A DNA stretch of 64,000 nt from Periconia sp. R9002 (Eukaryota; Ascomycota; Dothideomycetes; Pleosporales; Periconiaceae): the NCBI GenBank assembly GCA_023627715.1, contig JAMAHW010000042.1, positions 1-64,000 on the forward strand, read 5' to 3'. The notes under the pieces were generated by a model. It was not told the DNA's origin, did not search any database, and was given only the letters and a program-made list of their open reading frames with translations. Within the stretch, counting starts at the first letter, position 1; the number at the start of each line of letters is the position of its first letter. Shown here in pieces: positions 22,820 through 33,737 of the stretch. A program made the position numbers and the translations under genes.

Positions 22820-25288
22820 ACGCTACCATTCGCATGATGGAACTGCCTCGCTCGCCCTATAGAAAGCGCGGGCTTATTCCACGCAGTAATCCATTCAGTT
22901 TGATCTAGAGCATTGTGAAATAAGATGCTATTATCAGCGTAAGAGAGTGAATGCTTACATCAATATATTAAGCCTCTACCCAATCAATAAATCTTACAAG
23001 TGGTGGACGTAAACGCCATGACCAGTCCAAAGTCTCATGTTCCGCCCAAGACAATCTGTGCATCTGGGGATAAGAAGTCATTTCTCCGCAAATATTCCTT
23101 TTGAGTCAACTTGATATCATCGTCAACCCTGGCCCAATCCAGTGAAAAAACGGCGCATCGTTTACGCTTACAGGTATAGCCCACACGTGGCCCGTTCATC
23201 AACACCGCCTCCTACGCCCTACCAAGCCCTGTCTGTCAGGGACATGTTGTCGCAATGATCTGACGCCAAGTCCGATTGCTATCAATCAACATCAAGGAGA
23301 TAAGATCAATCAGCCAGGCCTTAGGTCCACGAGTCCCAGACGGATTGTGGCTTTGAGACTAAACCTAACCCGGACCAAAACGCGACAACTGGGATAGATA
23401 TCCTAAACGCATCTCCGACGGAGAAAGAATTGCTCCGCGATACTTGGTCAATTGGCTTCCCATTATGCGACATGAGGAGAGCATACAGAGGGAGAGTGTG
23501 GACTGTGGAGTATTTTTTTGTATTGCGCTCATCCTACAGACATCGACAAGTCAGGCCCGAACTATCAATAGTTGAGCTCAGGAACAGTAGACATTCGCAA
23601 TGCACCGCTTTCTACCGCATTACAAACTTGAGTCGAAGAGTAACTGAGCCACTACTTCGTATTTCCCATAAGCAAGTATATATATCAAAACTATAAGTCG
23701 TCGTTTAGTATCACGCTATCTGATCAAGATGAATTCCGGGTACATGGTTCGTGGGTATGCGATATATTTGGTGGATTTGAACATCGGCCGACGAGGTAAT
23801 CCGACCGACCGACCGACCGGACCTGCGCCAGGCCAACAATTGGTCAAGGATACCCAAAAACAGAAAAAAACTCTCCGCAAACACTCAGCGCGACTGGACA
23901 CAGCTTATTGCAAGATGCGTTGTGATACAGACAGAAAAGGTGCTATTCCCCGAGCGATTAGTTGTATTGGGTTCTGAACTTGGCCCGTTCATCTGTACCA
24001 AATCATACCTGAGTCTCCTGGGAACGAGCCGAGATGTCAACAAGACAGGTAATGCACCATGTGGCTTACTATCCAGCTTTCTAATATATTATTTATTGCC
24101 TATAAATGATCAAAACAGGATTCTAATGCCTTTTTTGTCCCCATCGGCCGAATATCAATATTTCACCTCGAGGGACCCGACTTCGTTCAGTTCAACTGAC
24201 GCAGTCATCCCAAACGAGACAACAACACCAGAAAAAGGCCAACGTCATGCACCAATGTCAGCCTCCAACCTCCCATTCCATCATCCGTAGTACTATGAAA
24301 CGTACGAACCGCGCCTTACACACAACCCCCAATACAACGAACTACTAAAAAAATAAGCAATACGCACGGCCGTAAGCCAGCCCCGGCCGCGTCACTCCCT
24401 TTCCCCTTCTCACGTTGTGCCCTCTTGGCAAAGGGCCAACCTATTACTCCGCCTCCGTCTACCGACGGCCGATCAATCACACTCACTGCCTCGACATTCA
24501 GGATCCATCGCAAGTTTAACCCCATTTAACTCATATCAGAACGTGCAAATGGACGAATCGCATCGCACGTCCGATTAGGCAGCACGCGGGATTCGGCTTT
24601 GTTGTTGCGACCATCGCCTCTGAATCCCGTGTTAGGTACCTATATCGATTTCTGCTACGGTGTAGGGAAATGGTTCCTAGTGTATGTTCGTATTCATGTA
24701 GGTACACGACGACGTCGACGACTGTCTAAGGGACATGGTACTCGTCATCGATAAAGCTTGCCTGATTCTGTTTCGACTCATTCCTACACAATGTCCTGGC
24801 CCCTTCCCTGGCCCCACGCACTCCGCGCGCACCGCCGCGCTTGGACGTCCTGGCTACGTACGAATGATAACTCGCTATTGTAGGCTGTGTAATCCACAGC
24901 CCTAGAGAAGGGTCCAGGGATTCTACGGCCGTTACGTGTATGTACTTCTCGGATGATTTTTCTTGGTGTTGTTGTTTATTGTGGAAATTGGTGAGATATA
25001 AGGATGGAGTCGGATCTCTCTTGGATCTAGATTTCATCATCATCATCTTCCCTCTCCCCCACGACTACTTCTTACTACGCCTATCACGAACCCTTTTTTC
25101 ATATTCCTATTTCAGATTTAGATCTTTTATAGGGTTGTTTTTTCCGTTTTCCAGCGACTTTGTTTAAATAAACCCATCGACCTCAATCACAAACACTCAA
25201 CTCCCTCCTCAACCATCAACCCAGAACAACAAAAACACCACCACTAAAAGAGGTGTACCAAACACACCCCACACACACGACCCTCAAA
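22820..25288. other. gene-free interval
   Basis: About 2.5 kb without a supported gene. It contains a short CCGA repeat at 23801-23820. From 25040 on it is the pyrimidine-rich leader of the RTA1-family gene. Confidence 0.5.
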
Positions 25289-26305
25289 ATGCCCACCCCA
25301 CCCCACGTCCAAGTCTCTCCCAGCTGCGACTCGGTAACCCCGGACTGCCCCGTCGAAGGCACCATCTACGGCTACACCCCCTCCCTCGAATGGAACGCCT
25401 TCTTCGCCGCCTTCTTCGGCCTCTGCTTCGTCCTCCAAGTCGTCCTCGGCATCCGCTACAAAACCTGGACCTACATGATCGGCGTCGGTCTCGGGTGTAT
25501 CGCCGAATGCGTAGGCTACATCGGACGCCTCATGATGCACAACAACCCCTACAACGAGCTCGGCTTCCAGATCCAAATCGTGCTTCTCATTTTCGCGCCC
25601 GCGTTCCTGGCGGCGGGGATTTACCTCACGCTGAAGCATTTGGTGATTCAGTTTGGGCAGGAGTGGAGTCGTTTGAGGCCGAGGTTTTACACGTACGTGT
25701 TTATCGCGTGCGATGTGAGTAGTTTGCTGTTGCAGAGCGCGGGTGGTGCGCTTGCGGCGACGGCGGACGATGATAATGCCAAGGTGAGGGATATGGGGAC
25801 GGATATTATGATTGCGGGGATTATCTGGCAGGTTGTTGGTGAGTTGTTCCCCCTTTTCTCTTTCTTCACTTCAGAGTAGGTTCCTAACAGGGGAAAAACA
25901 GTTCTCGTAATCTTCGGCGCCATCGTAGCTGAGTACGCCATCCGCACCTGGAGGCGCAAGGACTCGCTATCGGCCTCCTCGCACGCCTTGTTGGCCGACA
26001 CAAAGTTCCGTCTCTTCCTCGGTGCCATCTTCACCGCCTACATCACCATCTTCGTGCGCTGCGTGTACCGTATCCCCGAGCTGCTCGGCGGCTGGGGTGG
26101 CGATATGATGCGCAACGAGCCCGAGTTCATTGCCCTCGAGGGCTGGATGATTCTGCTGGCCGTGCTGGCTCAGACTGCTTTCCACCCCGGCTACTGCTTC
26201 CCTCCCATGGCTGGCCGCAAGAATAGCAGTGCTGGCGACTTCAGGAAGGCGATGAGCTCTGATGGGGAGGCTAGTGATATTGAGATGATGGCGAGGCGGC
26301 AGTAG
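25289..26305 (+). CDS. RTA1-family membrane protein
   Basis: Exons 25289-25838 and 25902-26305. The 63-bp intron (GTGAGT, branch CCTAAC, ACAG) joins as W-Q-V-V-V-L-V, giving 317 residues. The start is the ATG at 25289 (context AAAATGCCC). Seven hydrophobic segments are visible, with family hallmarks: YGYTPSLEWNAFF at the first segment, YIGRLMMHNNPYNELGFQIQ after the third, LLIFAPAFLAAGIYLTL, a GG-containing segment DVSSLLLQSAGGALAA, FVRCVYRIPELLGGWGG, and the terminal HPGYCFPPM. The RTA1 fold includes yeast Rsb1 and Rta1, linked to lipid translocation and resistance to sterol-targeting compounds. Substrate here is unknown. Confidence 0.9.
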
Positions 26306-26487
26306 GTTTGGAAGGGGTCAATGAAGGGGTAGTATTGTTTTTGTTAAGATATCAAATTTCCTTTTTTTTTTATAACGACACATAAATAGATGAGAGGGAT
26401 ACGTTAGAGTTGGATTTCAATGATTCATCATATACCTACAAGATTAGCGACGCAAGATGAAAAGTCTCATATCTTAGCACCGCGCAA

Positions 26488-27813
26488 TCAGAATAAACCC
26501 TCCACCAACTTCTTCACTTTATCATGCAGTTCCCCTTCCTCGGCTCCAGTCGCCCTCTTCGTGATGATCGGAATCTGGTCCTTGCCCACCTTGTAGTTCC
26601 GCAAGTCGTAGTCGAGACCAAGGTCCTTTACCAATGCCAGGACTTTGTCACCCACCTTCTCCGCGTCTTTCTTATCGTCCCCGCTTCGAGACTCCCCGAG
26701 GAATGGCAACAACCTCGCCACCTGTTCCGCCGCCCCAGCGTCTTCCGCCTTGAGCTTGACGACGTGCCCCAAGGTTAAACAAGACGTGATGCCGTGCGGA
26801 ATTTTGTACGGCGAGCCCAATGCATATCCCAGACCATGTGACAAGCCGAGCCCACCTTTGAGATTCGTTCCGATGAATCCCAAGGAAGCAAAGGAGGCCA
26901 ACTGCAGCTTAGTAACTGTATCCTCATTCTTGGGATCTTTCTTGTACAACGGGAGATTTTCGAACAGGCTTGCGGCGGCTTGCAAGCACAGCCAACGAGC
27001 CGGCATTTCAGAGGCAGTGGGGTGATACAGAAGCTCAATGGCATGGTCCATGGCCCGCATCCCCGTGCTCAACCACAGCCGTTCAGGGGTGTAGGCCGCG
27101 AATGAAGCGTCGTAGAGGACGACATGCGGCACGAGTTCAGGGGAACGGACACCCGTCTTGACGCCTTCCGCGGACGTGAAGCCCGCCAACATGGTGCATT
27201 CGGACGCGGATAGCGTGGTCGGGATAGTGATGTGGTACAGCCATTTTCCGGACTTTTCGTGCAGGCGATAAGAAATGGCCTTTGAGGAGTCAATGGGACT
27301 GCCGCCACCGATGCTGATCACAGTGTCGACTGAGGCATCCTTTTCGACGATCTGGGTTGCTTCGTCGAGTTGGGCTATTGGAGCATGTTCGCCGATTTTG
27401 GAGAAAGTGCCTGCGTGGCGGGAGCCTAGGAGTTCTTCCACCTGCTTGACGAGTGGGGTTTTGGTGGCTAAGGATTGACCTGTGATGATGAAGGCCTTGC
27501 TTTGCTCAGTGGGGAGACTGGAGGTCAGGTGCTTGGATACGGTTCCACTTCCATAGAACAGCTTTTGCAGCTGCGTGGGCTGCCAGAGTCCGGAGAGAGG
27601 GTGGTTGGTTGCTTCGGTCATGATGTTTTCTGGGGCCTTCTGGGACGTTGTAGTGACACTGAAATTTCTTCGATATTGCAGTGGTAGATGAGTTTTCCGA
27701 TATAAGTTCAGAGATGGATAAACTCGGTACGTGGAGGTAGTCGGAAATCCAGGGATGCGGGGGTACAAACGGATCTTCAAGGCCGTGGCGGGTATCGACG
27801 TTCGCAGAGGCAT
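26488..27813 (-). CDS. iron-type alcohol dehydrogenase / maleylacetate reductase family protein
   Basis: Single exon, 441 residues from the ATG at 27813. NAD(P)-dependent oxidoreductase of the Fe-ADH superfamily: the nucleotide loop is ISIGGGSPIDSSKA, followed by IPTTLSASECT, MDHAIELLYHP, and the His-bearing LSHGLGYALGSPYKIPHG. Overall similarity looks closest to maleylacetate reductases. Upstream of the usual start sits a leader rich in Arg, Ser and Thr without acidic residues, ending YRRNFSVTTTS, which looks like a mitochondrial presequence with an R-2 cleavage site. An internal ATG at 27621 (Met65) would give a 377-residue cytosolic form. Open sequence upstream of 27813 begins at GTG and is not needed. 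Confidence 0.87.
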   Translation of the reverse strand: MPLRTSIPATALKIRLYPRIPGFPTTSTYRVYPSLNLYRKTHLPLQYRRNFSVTTTSQKAPENIMTEATNHPLSGLWQPTQLQKLFYGSGTVSKHLTSSLPTEQSKAFIITGQSLATKTPLVKQVEELLGSRHAGTFSKIGEHAPIAQLDEATQIVEKDASVDTVISIGGGSPIDSSKAISYRLHEKSGKWLYHITIPTTLSASECTMLAGFTSAEGVKTGVRSPELVPHVVLYDASFAAYTPERLWLSTGMRAMDHAIELLYHPTASEMPARWLCLQAAASLFENLPLYKKDPKNEDTVTKLQLASFASLGFIGTNLKGGLGLSHGLGYALGSPYKIPHGITSCLTLGHVVKLKAEDAGAAEQVARLLPFLGESRSGDDKKDAEKVGDKVLALVKDLGLDYDLRNYKVGKDQIPIITKRATGAEEGELHDKVKKLVEGLF

Positions 27814-28648
27814 AAACCGCAGAACCAGAGGCCACTTGGGATTTATATATACAATAAAAAAGAGGAGCTGCACGATCTATTATCAATTCATAGCTAATTG
27901 TTAGTGATCGTTGTGCATATGTAGTCGGCAAGGAGTATGAATTGCCGTGACGTAATCATTCCGATTTCCGATCTCATGCGGGGCATTTCCGAACTACAAT
28001 TCGCTAGACTTACGGCAGTTCGAATCCATAGAGTGAAGAATTGCGCTTCTTTAGCAATGGCACTTTTCCCAGAAACGGCATGAGTTCGAACTGATCCGAT
28101 GTGGGCTCAAGTACGTTCACATCGAGCAAGCAATGCATACCTTCACGTAATTCAAAAGCACTGTTGGACCTGTAAGACTGCTGCTGGAAAGGGCCGTAGC
28201 AATTATGTTGAGGACTTATTGATCATACGTAGTGCATTTATATGAGCCATCCATGTTACGATGCATTACAGTAGTAAGAATTGGTCAAGGGGACTACGCA
28301 TGCATACTTATGTAGGTATACATCCGCGCTGTCACAACGGAGAAGTGAATGGACAATTTCTTTTTTTTAACATAACATTTCTTATCTGAGTGACGTACTG
28401 CCATCTTTGTAGCAGGTTGTTGGAGGTGGACTAATCGCCAGTCATCATGCTTCGTATAATGTTTTCGTAGTGCCGTAGACCTCGTCATCTGGCATGCCAT
28501 TGATTTACAGAGATCTCTGTATCAAGCCCGTATCATTGGAATGTCCTTTTTCTCCAGCCGCCCTCGATTGTCGCCGACAATTTTATTCGGGGTAGCCTCG
28601 TAACACCAAAAACTCCAGTCCCGTCTATGCGTGACCCGCTTGGGCTGA
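27814..28648. other. gene-free interval
   Basis: Upstream flank of the dehydrogenase and downstream flank of the acetyltransferase. AT-rich, with no gene or RNA seen. Confidence 0.5.
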
Positions 28649-29852
28649 CTATAAACCGGCATCATCACTGGGCTCAGAAAACTCCATGACCATGTCAATC
28701 CAGTTACCGCCGCCATACTGGCACGCGCTGGGACCGATCTTCTTGAATCCTGCCTTTTCGTAGAATTTCACAAGGTAGTCGTGGCAGATCAGGGCGATCC
28801 GCTTCCCGAGGCCAGCGTCGCGGATGCGCTGTGTCCAGCCCTTCAGAAGGACGGAGCCGAGACCGCGCTTGTGGAAGGCCGGGTGCACGCAGAGAGAGTG
28901 CAAGCAGATTGTGTCGCCCTCCTCGTGATGCCCAGTCGGGGGATCCAGCCGGTAATTCGTGCGCCAGTCGCTGGGGAAAGCCATCGAGTCATCCGTGACC
29001 TTGTCTGACTTGGACTTGGTGGCAATGATATGGCCAAGGAGTACTCTCTTGCGATCGCTATGTGCCTTTTCACAAAGTTTCAGAAGCCTGTGCAGGGAAT
29101 GTCTGACGGTTACCCAGACACGGATGTATTGTTTTTATCTTACCGAGTCAACCGATGGAAACTTGCGTGCTCGGATTACCGAGCCAATTGGGTCGGGATG
29201 GGTCTGAAAGGCAGAGGCAAAAATGCCCGAGCAGAGCTCACCGCAGGTCACCAGGCGGTACTCAAGCTGTCATGGTTAGTTGATGATGATATGGGTTGAT
29301 TTGATTGTGGGCAAAGTAATGTACATGACGACAATGATGGGGACAGTTTCATTGCGGCGCACAAGAGAGACAAGGATGCGTGAAATGCAGGGACAAAGCA
29401 AGCTTCGACGGCTAGATGGGCCTTCGGGACGGGAGATTTACATTGGCGCTGCAGCCAGACGATAAGAAACAGGAAAACGATCAAAAAGATGCATGGCTCC
29501 AAGCACGATTGGAGGTAGCACGGGCAGGGAGAGGGCACATGTCTATGTATTAGGTGCGGAAACGAGAGGATGGTGTGGTGCGAGGGTAAAAGTTCAATGA
29601 GGAAGAGGGAAGCGGCGGGTTGATTAGGCAGGGCCTCACCTTCTCCCTGGATGCGGCTTCGTTGGGGTCAAAGGCAGCATGCTCGAGCCAGTCGCAGTCG
29701 TCGAGATCGTTCTGGTTGAGAAGCAGGCAATACGGTTTGAGTTCCTTCATCTTGGGGGGTTGGTCGTTTGCGAGGGAGAGGGGATTCTTGTCTTCTTTTG
29801 CAGCGGAGACTCTCGTGAGTGGGGTCAGCTCAGCATGCAGGTCGCGCGGCAT
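28649..29852 (-). CDS. AANAT-like GNAT acetyltransferase
   Basis: Exons 29852-29640, 29266-29144 and 29065-28649, giving 250 residues. Intron 1 is long for this genome (373 bp; GTGAGG, branch AACTAAC, GACAG). Its junction reads EAASREK-LEYRL, as expected for the family. Intron 2 (78 bp, acceptor AAAG) joins as VDS-AHSDRKRVLLGHIIATK. Motif A for acetyl-CoA is LHSLCVHPAFHKRGLGSVLL, and the C-terminal FYEKAGFKKIGPS is the usual GNAT end. Vertebrate AANAT and yeast Paa1 acetylate arylalkylamines or polyamines; the substrate here is not shown. The open frame 28649-28984 is only the last exon. Intron 2's acceptor is the weakest part of the model. Confidence 0.85.
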
Positions 29853-31721
29853 GGTCACGGTCGTTCCTTCAGGGCTTTCTGATTATTTTTCTTTTTTGTG
29901 CGGCGGCGGAGGGGAGGCGGCTGCAGGATTGTGCTGGCACTGCCTTTTACAGTTAGGTGGATGACTTGGGATGCGAAAGAAGGGATGGGCGATCTGAGGT
30001 GGGTTAAGTCCGGGGCGGGCGAGATGCGTCGCAGTCGTTGGTGGTTTGCCGGGGGATTTTACTTGTCACGCTTGTCCTGTCGTCGGTCTGTCAGGCACGA
30101 CTCACGAGTCGAGACGTGAGAGGGCGACTACAGTGCAGTACAGTAGTCTGTTTGGCTGGGGTGAGTGGGTGGGGGCTTCAAGCGCTCGCTCGGGGTCCAT
30201 GTCTTGTCGATCTATGTAGGTACTAGTTATTACAGCTATGGATTGATTGATCGAGGAGTGTACAAGTAAGTCCCCGTCTTCTCTTTCTTTGAATTGTTCG
30301 CAATTGACGACTTGGTGAATATCAATGCCAGTTGACAACGTGTCGACATCAAGAAGTAGGTGGTGAATTGCACGATAGACGGTGGTAAGCGCATCAACGG
30401 AGGCTGAAACTAGAGCGGATTGGAGACATACATGTACAAATGACTAGAGGACAGGATTCAGTTCGCGTTAAAAAGGGAAGGTCGTGAAGTTGGTCGTCGC
30501 TGGCCTTTGTGCATCAATCAATGTCCATCATGCCTGCCTGCCTGCCTATGTACGTACATATGCACGTCTCAGACGTACGCAAAAGCCACATGCTGTGAGT
30601 TACGCCTGCCCAGTGGACTGCGTGCTATGCTAGGATGCACATCCCATGTAGATTGGAGTTAGTAGCACAGGGAATAAGAATAGTTGATCGAGACAATGGC
30701 GGTGGGAGGGAGATGGATCTGGGATCATGGATGCATGCCTGCTAGGTCGTTACATAGATGGCCATCACGCACATGTGCGTTGACCACTCGTTGAAGGATA
30801 CTAGTAGATACTGATGTATAATAATATATCAAATTATACATGAACTTGCCGGAATGTACTGCTACAATACATCAATGCTTACCAACATTCATGGACGCTT
30901 TATGGTATTTTCTTTATTTTGTCCCTCGCCTCGGCCCCGTCCCGCCTCATGTTCCCCGCCTAGCACCACCTTGGATCGAGCTATGTATGTAGGTACTACT
31001 CATGTACGGCCATCATGCAGCAGAGATGCACCACTCACCGCTGCCTACAACATGTATGTACCTACAGCAAAGTACAGTGCTGTACAGTACAGTAACAATG
31101 CCCAATTGCCAGCTTGTTTGATGAAACCCCCCCACCCATACTCGCTCACGGCTGTTTGTCCCCTCCCCCTCCCCCACCATCCATACCACGGCAGCCATGA
31201 TACCGAGAACATGAATGACCTCACACGCGCACATCTCACCTCAGGCTCCGAACATACCCCCTCCACCCACACTAGGCATCGCCTCTTGCGTACCATCCGT
31301 GCTCCTTGGCAAGCTTCTCTCCTTCTGCCTGCCTGAGCGCTCTGCTTAGTTATTCTCCTCTGCCCTCTCTTCCATCGCCTTCCATTGCAAACGAAATCGG
31401 TCCACGACGGCAAATCCCGACTGAGTGCGCAAGCACAGGCACAGGCCGTCACGCAAGGCGACGAGCTTCGAGTCTGCTCTGGTAGTAGTACCTCCCGGCC
31501 TACTTAGTCCACCAAGGCAACCATCTCCACCAAAAAGTTGCGGCTCTGTACCGACATACCACCACGCCAACCTCTCCCTCCACCCATCTTCTCTTCTGCC
31601 ACCTGCACACGAGCACCGTCCGCTACCCACGTACCACCCACACACCGCGCCCTTGTTGCCTATTCGACTCCCGCCTGCATACACGCAAGGAGCTCAGGTC
31701 GCCGCAGGCTGCCATCCAAAC
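29853..31721. other. gene-free interval between acetyltransferase and DDI1
   Basis: About 1.9 kb holding the divergent promoters. It includes a CCTG repeat near 30531-30546 and, from 31100, CT- and CA-rich sequence that is probably the DDI1 5' leader. No gene is supported. Confidence 0.5.
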
Positions 31722-33189
31722 ATGTGAGCTGCCCCGAAACCGTTCCTGTGCTACAAGCCAAAAACAAAAAATAACAACCATGATCATGTCCCCAACTAAC
31801 CCTCCTTTGCTTGGACAGGCCCCGCGTCACAATATCCATCAACGCCCCCGACCAGGCCTCCGGGACCGACATCCTCTCCTTGGAGCTGCCGCCTGGTCTG
31901 ACCATCCAGGAGCTCAAGGCCCTGATTGAAGCCGACACAAATCACCCCGTCGCATCGCAGCAGCTCTTCTTGAACGGGAGCCCATTGAACACACAATCCC
32001 AGACACTCGAGGAGGCGGGAATAAAAGATGGGGAAATGCTCGCCCTGCTCGTTCGCCGCCGTGGGAACCCGCCACAGCGGCCGCAGCAGGCCCAACCGCA
32101 GCATCCCGCCGGCTCAGGAGCACCAAATGCCCAAGACAACCCCGCAGCACAAGCAGAAATGGCGCGGCAAAGGATCTTGACAGACCCAAGGGCCGCCGAG
32201 GAGGTCAGGACTCGGCGCCCCGTGTTGCACGCCGCCATCAACGACCCAAACCGCTGGCGTGAGGAATTCTTCAACATGCTTCGCGATAACGACAACAACG
32301 CACGCGAGCGGGAGCTCCAGATTCAGCGCTTGAACGAAGATCCGTTTGATGTAGAAGCCCAGCGCAAGATCGAGGACATTATCCGCCAAGAACGTGTCAT
32401 TGACAATCTTCAAGAAGCATTGGACCATAACCCTGAAGGTGAGCAAATATCCTTGTAGTGGGGACCTGTTTCTCTTGCAAAAAGCTTACGAGAGTGGTAG
32501 TTTTCGGTCGCGTGCACATGCTCTATGTCAACACGGAAGTGAATGGTGTCCCTGTCAAAGCCTTTGTAGATTCGGGTGCGCAGGCCACCATCATGTCCCC
32601 AGACTGTGCCGAGAGATGCGGTATCAAGCGTCTTATGGATACTCGATATTCCGGTATAGCCAAAGGTGTTGGTACCGCCCGCATTCTGGGACGGGTCCAC
32701 TCCGCCGAAATCCAAATTGGCGGCGTCGTCATGAAGTGCGCTTTTACCGTCATGGAGGGCAAGGATGTGGATTTACTTTTCGGATTGGATATGCTCAAGC
32801 GGTACCGAGCCAAGATCGATCTTGAAAAAGACGCTTTATGCTTTGAAGGCGTCGAGGTGCCCTTCTTACCGGAGAGTGAAATACCAAAGGGTTTTGAAGA
32901 AACAGAGCCGACCGTGGATGGACCAAACGGTACCAAGATTGGATCGATATCAGGCGCTGTAAAAGAGGCCAATGCGCCATCCAAAGTCGCTCAAGGCCCT
33001 CCTCAAGCCGCCCCGGCTCCTGCTTCAGCGAGCACACAGGCAGGAGCCTCGACCGCAAACCAACTTCCTCAAAAGGACATTGATACACTAACAGACCTAG
33101 GCTTCTCGCGACAGGACGCTGTTCAGGCATTGGAGGCTACCGGTGGTAATGTGGAGTTCGCTGCTAGTCTACTCTTTTCACGTCAGTAA
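31722..33189 (+). CDS. DDI1: Ddi1, ubiquitin-shuttle aspartic protease
   Basis: Exons 31722-31723, 31819-32438 and 32501-33189. The first intron (31724-31818; GTGAGC, branch AACTAAC, ACAG) falls inside the start codon (AT|G), so the protein begins MPRVTISIN. The total is 436 residues. Domains: ubiquitin-like fold at about 1-75 (LTIQELKALIEADTNHPVASQQLF), helical middle (WREEFFNMLRDNDNNARERE), retroviral-type aspartic protease from about 208 with the catalytic FVDSGAQATIM (Asp231), and a C-terminal UBA (DIDTLTDLGFSRQDAVQALE). Ddi1 delivers or cleaves ubiquitinated substrates at the proteasome. The second junction, E-V-F-G-R-V, restores the conserved protease start. Confidence 0.93.
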
Positions 33190-33737
33190 GAAACTGACAT
33201 GAGACCGCTAAAAGCGACGGTTCGGTTCCTCTGGGTCCTCCGCAGGATCATGATCATGCATTCGGCAGGCGCAGGTGGTCTCAAATTTGCTGCATTTAGC
33301 ATGGAAACTCTGGGGCATATCTCAATGTAGTAACTACTACGGGGATTACTGTCTTTGGCTTATTAGAAAGTGTGGGGGACTGAGTCTCTCGAAATGCCTT
33401 CTGGGAATATCCAACGGGCACTATCATGAAAATTCATGAAGTCATGACACTAGAATATATGTCTCTATCCTTTCCAAGTCTAAAGCGTATTTATTGAAAT
33501 TTGTGTTGACTACTTCAAGCCTGCCTTTGGAGAAAATGCGTCTAACAATCTCATACCTTACAGATACCTGTTCTTGATTCGCTCTTGTGGTAGCCCCACT
33601 CTAATTTGGCCTCGGCTCGCAACATTGTTTATCCGTCCCCAGCAAAAAATAATCCAACAGCTGTTGCACTGCGCCAACGGAAATCAATCGTTCGAACCGC
33701 CCATCCTCCTAGGACGATCCCGAGTACAATTGCAGCC
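33190..33737. other. intergenic region DDI1-RRP8
   Basis: 548 bp containing the DDI1 3' flank and RRP8 leader. The open frame extends upstream of the RRP8 ATG to 33606 without an ATG. Nothing else was seen. Confidence 0.5.
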
